64,000 nt of DNA from Desulfocapsa sp. (lineage in GTDB: Bacteria > Desulfobacterota > Desulfobulbia > Desulfobulbales > Desulfocapsaceae): assembly GCA_022712895.1 (NCBI GenBank), contig JAFLJS010000008.1, forward strand, positions 154,355 to 218,354. The letters run 5' to 3'. The translations under genes and the position numbers were made by a program. Positions 55,383-63,870 of this stretch are shown here, piece by piece. The notes below the pieces were generated by a model, which made no database searches, was not told the DNA's origin, and was given only the letters and a program-made list of their open reading frames with translations. Position 1 is the stretch's first letter. Each line of letters begins with the position of its first letter.

Positions 55383-55927
55383 CAGAAGACCTAAGGAATA
55401 ATTTTCCAAATGCAATTTTTGAAACCCAGATACACAGAGGGCAATTTTCATCAATTGTAGCCCCGGAGCCTATCGTTGAGATGTGCCGTTTTCTCAAAGA
55501 AGATTACAAGATGAACCATCTTAACTGCCTCACAGGAGTGGATAATCTTAGCCGAAAAGGAAAGCATTTTGAACGTTTTGAGGTGATCTATCAGCTTTAC
55601 TCCATTGAATACCGGGTTGGTTTACGCCTAAAAGCACAGATCAAAGATAGTGAAGATCCTTCCATAGACTCTATTACTTCTCTCTGGACCGGAGCCGATT
55701 GGCTGGAACGTGAGACCTTTGACCTGCTTGGAATCACCTTTAATGAACACCCGAATCTCAAACGAATTTTAACCCCCGAAGATTGGGAAGGCCACCCCTT
55801 GCAAAAGACCTACAAGTTAAAGGGTAACACGGAATGGAATGGATTCACAAAGTTGAAAGAGAAGGTTAAGCAACTGAAGCAGTTTGATTTCTACAGTGCT
55901 CAGGAAGGAACCCACTCAAATGACTGA
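55364..55927 (+). CDS. nuoC: NADH-quinone oxidoreductase subunit C
   Basis: 187 residues from the ATG at 55364, supported by AGGAG about 10 nt upstream; the longer open frame inside nuoB is not used. Family signature: [38 protein letters not shown]. It overlaps nuoB by 19 nt and nuoD by 8 nt. It is separate from NuoD, not fused. Confidence 0.94.
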   Translation: MESILIAEDLRNNFPNAIFETQIHRGQFSSIVAPEPIVEMCRFLKEDYKMNHLNCLTGVDNLSRKGKHFERFEVIYQLYSIEYRVGLRLKAQIKDSEDPSIDSITSLWTGADWLERETFDLLGITFNEHPNLKRILTPEDWEGHPLQKTYKLKGNTEWNGFTKLKEKVKQLKQFDFYSAQEGTHSND

Positions 55928-57137
55928 ATCTGCAACGATTAACGTACCCGTTGCACAGGGTAACGAAGACAAATACAAACTGAAGATGGGCCCACAACAT
56001 CCTGCTACCCATGGTGTTTTACGGGTAGATCTTGAGCTTGACGGTGAAACAATTACAGATTGCGATCCAAAGGTCGGCTACCTTCATCGCGGTTTTGAGA
56101 AACTTGCGGAACATCGTACTTACGCCCAAAATCTGGTTCTCACTGATCGCCTCGATTATATGGCTGCCATGGCCAACAATGTGGGCTATTGCGAAGCGGT
56201 TGAGAAACTGCTGGATATCCAGGTTTCTAATCGAGCCAGATTTTTGCGGGTAATGGTTTGCGAGATGGCTCGTCTTGCCAGTCACCTTCTCTGGCTGGCC
56301 ACCCATGCGCTCGATATTGGAGCCATGACAGTCTTTCTCTATGCCTTCAGAGAACGTGAAACCCTGATGGAAATCTTTGCTGAACTATGTGGTTCCAGGC
56401 TAACAAATACATACACCTGTCTAGGCGGTGTCAGACAGGATGTCACCCACGAGATCATGAGGAAACTGGATAACTTTATTAATGAGTTCCCAGCCTGTAT
56501 TGAAGAATATGAAACCCTGATCGACACCAACCGCATCTGGCTCAAAAGAACCATTGGCGTGGCACCAGTCTCCGCTGAAATGGGGCTTGACCTTTGCCTG
56601 ACAGGTGCTTCACTGCGAGGATCTGGGGTAGATTATGATATTCGTAAACACGTGCCTTACGCGGCCTATGACCAAATTGACTTCGAGGTTCCCCTTGGAG
56701 AAACCGGCGATACCTACGCAAGATACCGCTGCCGTATGGAGGAAATGAGACAGTCTAATTATATTCTCAGACAGTGTATTGAAAAAATGCCTCCAGGCGC
56801 AATCGTTGGAGAGGATGCACCTGATCTGGTCATGCCCACCACGCCTCGCAAAAAAGTTACGGCAGACACGTCAGCTCGCCAGGGTCTCATCAAGCTTATT
56901 GAAGATCGTGATGTCTATATGGAAGGAGATATCTACGTAGCAACTGAAGTTCCCAAGGGTGAACTTGGATTCTACTTTATCAGTGACTGTAAGGGAAAAC
57001 CTTATCGCATGCATATCCGCTCTCCCTCTTTTATCCATATCGGTGCCTTGGAAACTCTTGGCAAAGGAGTGATGGTTGCAGATCTGATTGCCATTATCGG
57101 AACGCTTGATGTGGTGTTAGGGGAATGTGACAGATAA
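55920..57137 (+). CDS. nuoD: NADH-quinone oxidoreductase subunit D
   Basis: 405 residues from the ATG at 55920. It has the hydrogenase-large-subunit-like fold: KMGPQHPATHGVLR, VGYLHRGFEKLAEHR, DYMAAMANNVGYCEAVEKLL and the C-terminal DLIAIIGTLDVVLGECDR. It forms the quinone pocket with NuoB. Confidence 0.95.
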   Translation: MTESATINVPVAQGNEDKYKLKMGPQHPATHGVLRVDLELDGETITDCDPKVGYLHRGFEKLAEHRTYAQNLVLTDRLDYMAAMANNVGYCEAVEKLLDIQVSNRARFLRVMVCEMARLASHLLWLATHALDIGAMTVFLYAFRERETLMEIFAELCGSRLTNTYTCLGGVRQDVTHEIMRKLDNFINEFPACIEEYETLIDTNRIWLKRTIGVAPVSAEMGLDLCLTGASLRGSGVDYDIRKHVPYAAYDQIDFEVPLGETGDTYARYRCRMEEMRQSNYILRQCIEKMPPGAIVGEDAPDLVMPTTPRKKVTADTSARQGLIKLIEDRDVYMEGDIYVATEVPKGELGFYFISDCKGKPYRMHIRSPSFIHIGALETLGKGVMVADLIAIIGTLDVVLGECDR

Positions 57138-57159
57138 CCATTTTAGGGGATTAACAAAA

Positions 57160-57183
57160 ATGAACATTGTCTTATCACGGTGA
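57160..57183 (+). other. Seven-codon open frame before nuoH
   Basis: ATG at 57160 with AGGGGA about 10 nt upstream reads MNIVLSR and stops at TGA 57181-57183, five bases before the nuoH ATG. It has a better ribosome site than nuoH itself and may couple nuoH translation to ribosomes ending here. Chance is possible. Confidence 0.35.
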
Positions 57184-57187
57184 AATT

Positions 57188-58153
57188 ATGCAGATTCTAA
57201 TCATACTACTTCAAATTGCTGCTCTCTTGGCAATTGTCTTGCTGCATGTGGCCTACACCACCTATTTTGAACGAAAAATCATCGGGCACATGCAGGTGAG
57301 GATGGGGCCAATGCTGGTTGGCTGGCATGGTCTTCTGCAACCCATTGCTGATGGTATCAAGAGTTTTTTTAAAGAGGATATAATTCCTGAACAAGCAGAT
57401 AAACCCCTTTTTCTTGCTGCTCCAATCATCTGTCTGGTCACAATGCTTGCCTCTCTGGCAGTTTTGCCCTTTGCCAGGGGCTGGGTTCTGGCAGACATTA
57501 ATATTGGACTGCTCTTTCTCTTTGCCATGAGTTCGCTGGCAAGCTACGGCATTATCCTTGCCGGCTGGGCCTCAAACTCAAAGTATACATTCCTGGGAGG
57601 CATGCGCTCCATGGCGCAGGTGATCAGTTATGAAATTCCCATGGGACTGAGTCTGGTTGGAGTTATGATGTTGTCTGGTTCGCTGAACCTCACTGAGATC
57701 GTAACGGCCCAGGGGACTTCCATTTTTTCTATCTATCTCTTCCCGCAGATCATCGGTTTCTTCGTCTTTTTCATTGCAATGCTTGCAGAGACAAACCGGG
57801 TTCCTTTTGACTTGCCGGAAGCAGAAACCGAACTTGTCTCAGGATATCTCACTGAATATTCAGGCATGCGTTATGCCATGTTTTTCATGGCTGAATATAT
57901 CGGCATGATGGTCATGGCCTCCATTGGGACAGTTTGTTTCTTAGGCGGCTGGAATGGGCCTTTTGAAATACCATTTTTCCCTCCCTTCTGGTTTATCTTG
58001 AAGGTCTATGGCTTCCTTTTTCTTTTTATCTGGATTCGGGCCACCTTGCCACGGTATCGCTATGATCAGTTAATGGAACTTGGCTGGAAACTTCTCATTC
58101 CCCTGGCCCTGCTTAATATATTTCTGACTGGCTTGTTTAAAGTTTTCACGTAA
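57188..58153 (+). CDS. nuoH: NADH-quinone oxidoreductase subunit H
   Basis: 321 residues from the ATG at 57188; the longer frame begins with a TTG. Eight or so membrane helices. Family motifs include YFERKIIGHMQVRMGPMLVGWHGLLQPIADGIKSFFKED, AETNRVPFDLPEAETELVSGY and RATLPRYRYDQLMELGWK. It couples quinone reduction to the proton arm. Confidence 0.95.
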   Translation: MQILIILLQIAALLAIVLLHVAYTTYFERKIIGHMQVRMGPMLVGWHGLLQPIADGIKSFFKEDIIPEQADKPLFLAAPIICLVTMLASLAVLPFARGWVLADINIGLLFLFAMSSLASYGIILAGWASNSKYTFLGGMRSMAQVISYEIPMGLSLVGVMMLSGSLNLTEIVTAQGTSIFSIYLFPQIIGFFVFFIAMLAETNRVPFDLPEAETELVSGYLTEYSGMRYAMFFMAEYIGMMVMASIGTVCFLGGWNGPFEIPFFPPFWFILKVYGFLFLFIWIRATLPRYRYDQLMELGWKLLIPLALLNIFLTGLFKVFT

Positions 58154-58184
58154 CCAACCAACTGATTTAGTGGATAACTAATCT

Positions 58185-58838
58185 ATGAAAGTTCAATATA
58201 AACCAAAAAGAAATCTACTTGGAACCATCTTTCAAGTCGAAATTTTGCAAGGAATGGCTCTGACGTTACGTAAGCTTTTTTCGCCGCCCATTACCCGGCA
58301 ATATCCGGATGAAAAGCCGCCTATGTATGCGGGGTTCAGAGGCCAACATGCATTGGTTCGTGATCCTGTAACGCAGGATTCAAAATGTATCGGCTGTATG
58401 CGTTGTGTTACGGTTTGTCCATCCCGCTGTATCCGCATCAGATGCCAGCAGGATGCCAAAGGAAAACAAAAGGTCGAAAGCTACTCCATCGAGGTTCTTC
58501 GTTGTGTTTTCTGTGGCTTTTGTGTGGAAGTCTGTCCGGTTGGCGCGGTGACCATGACTGAACTCTTTGAATATGCCAGCTATGATCGTGAATCACTTTT
58601 ATTTGACAAAGAAACACTGCTTAAAAACTGGGATAGGTTTCTTGAAGAGTCCGCTCATGACGAAAACTATGTCAATCCGTTCTGGCGGCCAAGGGGAGTT
58701 CCAGAAGCTTCACTAGCTGCATCTCAGCGTATGAAGGTTCCTGCTGACTGGACCATTGAAGGACAGTTTATCGGCACCAGCCTCAGGCAACCGCAACAGA
58801 ATGGAGCCATAACACATACGGAGGCGGATCATGCTTAA
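58185..58838 (+). CDS. nuoI: NADH-quinone oxidoreductase subunit I
   Basis: 217 residues, a peripheral ferredoxin subunit with two 4Fe-4S motifs, CIGCMRCVTVCPSRC and CVFCGFCVEVCPVGAV. It lies 31 nt after nuoH. The C-terminal 60 residues (WRPRGVPEASLAASQRMKVPADW and on) extend past the usual core. It would accept electrons directly from whatever input module replaces NuoEFG. Confidence 0.94.
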   Translation: MKVQYKPKRNLLGTIFQVEILQGMALTLRKLFSPPITRQYPDEKPPMYAGFRGQHALVRDPVTQDSKCIGCMRCVTVCPSRCIRIRCQQDAKGKQKVESYSIEVLRCVFCGFCVEVCPVGAVTMTELFEYASYDRESLLFDKETLLKNWDRFLEESAHDENYVNPFWRPRGVPEASLAASQRMKVPADWTIEGQFIGTSLRQPQQNGAITHTEADHA

Positions 58839-59346
58839 CCAGCTCGCATTTTTATACTGCGCCTCAGTTATTATTGGCACTGCCCTGCTAGCTGTGCGAT
58901 TTAAAAACCCAGTCTACAGCGTACTCTCAGTACTGGTGCTCTTTTTTCATATGGCCGGACTTTACCTGTTGTTGAATGCTGAATTTCTTGCTGCCATACA
59001 GATTATCGTCTACGCAGGTGCCGTGCTGGTACTCTACCTCTTTGTCCTTTTTCTGGTCAGTTTAAGAGAAGAGGTAAAAATCGAACGGTTTATTAAAAGT
59101 CATCGTCTTGCCACAGCTGTCAGTATTGGTCTGGGACTCTCTCTTCTGATGATCATCCCTTCATTTAAGCTTGGGGCCAAGGGAGAGTATCCGGTTGAAC
59201 GGATCACAGAACTTACGCATACCAAAGCCATGGGATTTGAACTCTATTCAACGTATCTTCTGCCGTTTGAAGTTGCAGGTCTTATTCTGCTCATCGCAGT
59301 AATTGGCGGACTGGTTCTTGCCCGAAAAGAAGAGGAAATAAAATGA
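58831..59346 (+). CDS. nuoJ: NADH-quinone oxidoreductase subunit J
   Basis: 171 residues with five membrane helices and the family segment AAIQIIVYAGAVLVLYLFVLFLVSLREE. It overlaps nuoI by 8 nt and nuoK by 4 nt. Confidence 0.94.
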   Translation: MLNQLAFLYCASVIIGTALLAVRFKNPVYSVLSVLVLFFHMAGLYLLLNAEFLAAIQIIVYAGAVLVLYLFVLFLVSLREEVKIERFIKSHRLATAVSIGLGLSLLMIIPSFKLGAKGEYPVERITELTHTKAMGFELYSTYLLPFEVAGLILLIAVIGGLVLARKEEEIK

Positions 59347-59645
59347 TTCCATTGTCATGGTATATGGCATTAGCTGCCATCCTTTTTGGTATCGGGATTT
59401 ACGGATTCCTTGCCAGACGAAACATCATCATCATGATGCTCTCCATTGAATTGATGCTAAACGCTGTAAACATCAACATGGTTGCCATGAGTCACTACCT
59501 GGACAGCCTGCGAGGTCACACCTTCACTCTCTTTATCATCACCGTGGCTGCTGCTGAAGCCGCAATTGGCTTAGGTCTGATTATTATACTCTTTCGAAAC
59601 AAAAAAACAGTTTACGTTGATCATATCAACGAGCTAAAGGGATAG
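59343..59645 (+). CDS. nuoK: NADH-quinone oxidoreductase subunit K
   Basis: 100 residues, three helices, with the conserved acidic residues in MLSIELMLNAVNINMVAMS and TVAAAEAAIGLGLIIILFR. A proton-path subunit of the MrpC type. Confidence 0.95.
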   Translation: MIPLSWYMALAAILFGIGIYGFLARRNIIIMMLSIELMLNAVNINMVAMSHYLDSLRGHTFTLFIITVAAAEAAIGLGLIIILFRNKKTVYVDHINELKG

Positions 59646-59648
59646 ATT

Positions 59649-61571
59649 ATGCCAACTTACTTACTTATCATTCCCTTTCTACCGCTTTTTTCCTTTGTCT
59701 TTACCTTTCTTTTTGGCAAACGTATGGGCGACAACTCCCATTGGCTGCCAATTGCAGCGGTTCTTACATCCTTTAGTTGTGCCTTGTATGCATTTTTTCA
59801 GGTAAAAAACGGATATCATGTCAATCAGGATCTCTACATCTGGATATCTTCAGGGAGTATGTCTGTGTCCGTTGGTTTTCTGCTCGATGAATTGACTTCA
59901 GTAATGCTGATTGTGGTTACTTCAATCAGTTCTCTCGTGCATATCTATTCAGTGGGTTACATGAAAGGAGAAGATGGATATTATCGTTTCTTTTCCTATC
60001 TGAGTCTCTTCACCTTTTCCATGTTGATGCTGGTACTTGGTAACAACTTTCTACAACTCTTTTTTGGCTGGGAAGCAGTGGGACTCTCTTCTTATCTTCT
60101 GATCGGTTTTTACTACGAAAAAAAATCTGCAGCAGATGCAGGCAAGAAAGCCTTTATCGTCAATCGCTTTGGTGATTTCGGTTTTATCCTTGGACTTTTT
60201 CTTATCTATGCATCCTTTGGAACACTTCATTACGAACCAATTTTTGCAAATGTTAATCAAATAGCAAACCAGACATTTACATTTTTAGGGACAACCTGGT
60301 ATCTGCCGACGGCTATCGCTCTGCTGTTGTTTTGCGGAGCCATGGGTAAATCAGCTCAGCTTCCACTGCATGTCTGGCTGCCCGATGCCATGGAAGGGCC
60401 AACACCTGTCAGTGCACTTATTCATGCCGCCACCATGGTTACCGCAGGTGTCTTTTTAGTCGCCAGGTGTAACCCTATCTTTACCCTGTCCATGACGGCT
60501 CTTAATATTATTACAATAGTTGGTTCAATTACCTGTCTCTTTGCAGCTACCATTGCACTCACTCAGACAGATATTAAACGGGTAGTTGCCTATTCAACGG
60601 TTTCACAACTGGCTTACATGTTTATTGCCTGCGGTGTTGGAGCATACAGTGCCGGAGTTTTTCACCTCTTCACCCATGCTTACTTCAAGGCCCTTCTCTT
60701 CTTAGGCTGTGGTTCCATTATTCTTGGAATGCACCATGAACAGGAAGTGAAATATATGGGTGGCCTGAAGAAATATATGCCCATCACTTACTGGACATTC
60801 CTGCTCGCCTCACTCTCTATTTCTGGAGTTCCCGGTTTTGCAGGGTTCTTCTCCAAAGATGAGATCCTGGCAATGGCCTTTGCGTCACCTGTGGGCGCAG
60901 GAAAGTTTGCATGGTTCATAGGGACGCTGGTTGCCGGAATGACCGCTTTCTACTCATTCCGACTCTTTTTACTCATCTTTCATGGTGAATTTAGAGGAAC
61001 GGATAAACAAAAAGCTCATCTCAAAGAATCACCAAAAGTGGTCACTATCCCCCTTATTTTGCTTGCTGTTGGAGCAGTTGCTGCTGGTAACTTTGGTATT
61101 CCTGTAGTTATTGGCGGAGATGCCAACTGGGGGCATTTCCTGGAACCGGTGTTGGGACATGCACTTGCCCACCCATCCCATGCAACAGAACTCATCCTGA
61201 TGATTATCTCGGTGAGTGCGGGAGCCTTCGGAATTTTTCTGGCCTGGAAGATGTATATGAAAAATCCTGAGATGCCCAGAACAATCAGTGAGAGATACCC
61301 CATGCTCTATAAGCTTTCTTTGAACAAATATTATGTAGATGAAATATATGACTTTTTAATTGTAAAACCGGCACTCTTTCTGAGTCGGAATGTTATTTTA
61401 AATTTCTTTGATATTGCAGTCATCGAAAGAATTGTCAATGGAATCCCAAAACTCATCGGCCAACTCAGCGGCAGCATGAGAAAGATGCAAGACGGTTTAG
61501 TGTCCCATTACCTCGCCTATATGTGTGGTGGTACAGTTTTCATTATTATCTGGATGGTTGTGAGGGCCTGA
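59649..61571 (+). CDS. nuoL: NADH-quinone oxidoreductase subunit L
   Basis: 640 residues, a Mrp-antiporter-type proton channel subunit: FFGWEAVGLSSYLLIGFYYEKKSAADAGKKAFIVNRFGDFGF, LHVWLPDAMEGPTPVSALIHAATMVTAGVFLVAR and the long C-terminal lateral helix region. It follows nuoK after 3 nt. Confidence 0.95.
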   Translation: MPTYLLIIPFLPLFSFVFTFLFGKRMGDNSHWLPIAAVLTSFSCALYAFFQVKNGYHVNQDLYIWISSGSMSVSVGFLLDELTSVMLIVVTSISSLVHIYSVGYMKGEDGYYRFFSYLSLFTFSMLMLVLGNNFLQLFFGWEAVGLSSYLLIGFYYEKKSAADAGKKAFIVNRFGDFGFILGLFLIYASFGTLHYEPIFANVNQIANQTFTFLGTTWYLPTAIALLLFCGAMGKSAQLPLHVWLPDAMEGPTPVSALIHAATMVTAGVFLVARCNPIFTLSMTALNIITIVGSITCLFAATIALTQTDIKRVVAYSTVSQLAYMFIACGVGAYSAGVFHLFTHAYFKALLFLGCGSIILGMHHEQEVKYMGGLKKYMPITYWTFLLASLSISGVPGFAGFFSKDEILAMAFASPVGAGKFAWFIGTLVAGMTAFYSFRLFLLIFHGEFRGTDKQKAHLKESPKVVTIPLILLAVGAVAAGNFGIPVVIGGDANWGHFLEPVLGHALAHPSHATELILMIISVSAGAFGIFLAWKMYMKNPEMPRTISERYPMLYKLSLNKYYVDEIYDFLIVKPALFLSRNVILNFFDIAVIERIVNGIPKLIGQLSGSMRKMQDGLVSHYLAYMCGGTVFIIIWMVVRA

Positions 61572-61572
61572 T

Positions 61573-63132
61573 ATGTCATTTCCAATTCTCAGTTTATTAA
61601 TCTTCTTGCCTGTCTTTGGTGGAATTGCTCTGCTCGGGATAAGTAAAGAGAACATTAAAAATGTCAAAGTTATGGCTCTTATCATCAGTCTGTTTGAGCT
61701 TGTCTGTACTCTACCGCTTTTGTTTGCCTTTGACAAAACAACACACGCAATGCAGTTTGTGGAAAGACATGACTGGATAAAACTCTTTAATATTGAGTAC
61801 TATCTGGGCATCGATGGTATCTCCATTTTGTTTATCCCACTTTCCGCACTCATTACCATTCTTTGTATTCTGGTGTCCTGGAATTCTATTCAGACAAAAG
61901 TCAGAGAGTTTTTCATTGCCATGCTTCTTCTTGAAGGAGCAATGATAGGCGTTTTCTGTTCCGTTGATTTTTTCCTGTTTTACATTTTCTGGGAAGCCAT
62001 GCTTATCCCCATGTTTTTGCTCATCGGAGTCTGGGGAGGCCCCAACCGTATTTACGCTGCCACCAAATTTTTCCTCTATACTCTAGTAGGTAGTCTCTTA
62101 ATGCTGGTTGGCATTATTACCCTCTATATTAAGGGTGGTAACACTTTTGATATTCTTGTTCTTGCTGAACAGAACTTTCCAGTAAAAACACAGCTCATCC
62201 TTTTCTGGGCTTTCTTTGCAGCTTTTGCCGTTAAGGTCCCCATGTGGCCGGTTCATACCTGGCTGCCCGACGCCCATACAGAAGCACCAGCTGCAGGTTC
62301 TGTCGTGCTTGCAGGAATCCTTATTAAGATGGGAGCTTACGGCTTCCTTCGCTTCTCCATGCCCATCCTTCCGGAAGCTACATCGATGATGATGATGCCC
62401 ATGCTTGTACTCTCCCTCATCGGTATTGTATACGGTGGCATAATCTGTCTGGCCCAAACTGACCTGAAACGGCTTATCGCCTATAGTTCAGTCAGTCATA
62501 TGGGTTTTGTAACTCTTGGTATCTTTGCACTCAATACTCAGTCAGTGGAAGGCGGCATTCTCCAAATGATCAACCATGGTGTTGTCACAGGAGCACTCTT
62601 CCTTGGAATCGGTATGGTTTATGAACGAACCCACACCAGAAAAATCAGTGACTATGGCGGACTCGCCACCAATATGCCGATTTTTGCTTCCTTCTTTTTG
62701 CTCTTTACCCTGGCCTCGGTAGGACTCCCCGGCACAAACGGGTTCATCGGTGAATTTCTCATTCTGCTTGGCAGTTTTATGACGAGACCCTGGGTAGCTC
62801 TCATTGCTGCAAGTGGACTGATTATTGGTGCCTGGTACATGCTTTGGCTCTACCAAAGAATTTTCTTTAATCCTGTAAACTCCAAATGGGATGCCATTAA
62901 AGAACTTGATATGCGGGAAATCATGACACTGATGCCAATGGTCATTCTTATTTTCTGGATTGGCTTATTTCCAAATACAATACTGGACTACATGCACGTT
63001 TCTGTCAGCCATCTGCTTAGTCAGGTCACTGGAAACCCTGAAGGTATTGCCAGTGGGGTGCAGCTTGCTGTCAACCATGCTCTTGAAACTGCCAACCAGG
63101 GGGTACAACATGTACAACAGATCAGCCATTAA
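61573..63132 (+). CDS. nuoM: NADH-quinone oxidoreductase subunit M
   Basis: 519 residues, a proton channel subunit: IFWEAMLIPMFLLIGVWGGPNRIYAATKFFLYTLVGSLLML, VPMWPVHTWLPDAHTEAPAAGSVVLAGILIKMGAYGFLRF and SVSHMGFVTLGIF. Placed 1 nt after nuoL. The operon is interrupted after this gene by a 740-bp repeat-containing gap before nuoN. Confidence 0.95.
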   Translation: MSFPILSLLIFLPVFGGIALLGISKENIKNVKVMALIISLFELVCTLPLLFAFDKTTHAMQFVERHDWIKLFNIEYYLGIDGISILFIPLSALITILCILVSWNSIQTKVREFFIAMLLLEGAMIGVFCSVDFFLFYIFWEAMLIPMFLLIGVWGGPNRIYAATKFFLYTLVGSLLMLVGIITLYIKGGNTFDILVLAEQNFPVKTQLILFWAFFAAFAVKVPMWPVHTWLPDAHTEAPAAGSVVLAGILIKMGAYGFLRFSMPILPEATSMMMMPMLVLSLIGIVYGGIICLAQTDLKRLIAYSSVSHMGFVTLGIFALNTQSVEGGILQMINHGVVTGALFLGIGMVYERTHTRKISDYGGLATNMPIFASFFLLFTLASVGLPGTNGFIGEFLILLGSFMTRPWVALIAASGLIIGAWYMLWLYQRIFFNPVNSKWDAIKELDMREIMTLMPMVILIFWIGLFPNTILDYMHVSVSHLLSQVTGNPEGIASGVQLAVNHALETANQGVQHVQQISH

Positions 63133-63156
63133 CAAAAAAGAAATAGAACAAAAGTA

Positions 63157-63275
63157 TGATGGCGTCGTGAAAACTCTCCATCTCCTTCGTTGCTGCACAT
63201 TTTCTATCATTACGACGTACCTTAGTACGCCGAAATGATAGAAAATATTTGCGCCTCGGATATGAAGTTTTTCAC
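63157..63275. repeat. 119-bp palindromic intergenic repeat, copy 1
   Basis: Begins TGATGGCGTCGT and ends GAAGTTTTTCAC. Inside, TTTTCTATCATT pairs with AATGATAGAAAA and CGTAC with GTACG, and the outer ends (GTGAAAA.CT against AGTTTTTCAC) also pair, so the whole unit folds as a long hairpin. It matches copy 2 at 118 of 119 positions; similarity continues to about 63315. It looks like a MITE- or REP-type element. Confidence 0.9.
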
Positions 63276-63383
63276 TTAACCATCTAAATTCTGAGTTTTT
63301 ACGAGTTTATCAAAGTATTAGCATTTGAATAATAGAATTAGAGACCACCACGGTAGGAGAAACCTTTGTGGACTCACAGTTGT

Positions 63384-63518
63384 AGAAGTTTACCAGTGTT
63401 TTATCGCTTGTTTGAGATTTTTCGTCATGGACACCCTCCTTTCTGTGTGGAAAGCCTCAATGATTTACAAGCGGAGTCTCTTTGCATACTCACCTTTCTG
63501 GTACGCTGGTAAACTTCT
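63384..63518. repeat. Inverted repeat between the two palindromic copies
   Basis: Arms AGAAGTTTACCAG (63384-63396) and CTGGTAAACTTCT (63506-63518) are perfect 13-bp complements about 110 bp apart, a further sign of mobile-element remains in the nuoM-nuoN gap. The 68-codon frame between them is not convincing as a gene. Confidence 0.55.
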
Positions 63519-63651
63519 GCTTTTTTTGTAGGTGCTCAGCAGCACGCCGTCTTCTTCCATTAGCTCCTGTCCTATGGGCAACTATTACGCCAGTAAGCTA
63601 ATGAATGAAGCTGAAGTATTGCAACGTATCTCCAGTGTATGTATTAAAAAT

Positions 63652-63770
63652 TGATGGCGTCGTAAAAACTCTCCATCTCCTTCGTTGCTGCACATTTTCT
63701 ATCATTACGACGTACCTTAGTACGCCGAAATGATAGAAAATATTTGCGCCTCGGATATGAAGTTTTTCAC
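63652..63770. repeat. 119-bp palindromic intergenic repeat, copy 2
   Basis: Nearly identical to copy 1 and in the same orientation. After the shared 119 bp it carries 21 extra bases (63771-63791), then rejoins the copy 1 flank (TTAACCATCTAAATTCTG). The two copies bracket about 376 bp of non-coding sequence and end about 100 bp before nuoN. Confidence 0.9.
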
Positions 63771-63870
63771 CCGAACAAAGGGCATAAATACTTAACCATC
63801 TAAATTCTGGGTTTTTTCGAGTTTATCAAAAAAAAATAGATTCCTAAAGAACTGTAGATAAGGATTCACC

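Noticed and set aside
63157..63770. CRISPR array from the repeated units near nuoN
   Set aside because: Only two 119-bp copies with a 376-bp gap, strongly palindromic, and no cas genes; this is a MITE/REP-type repeat.
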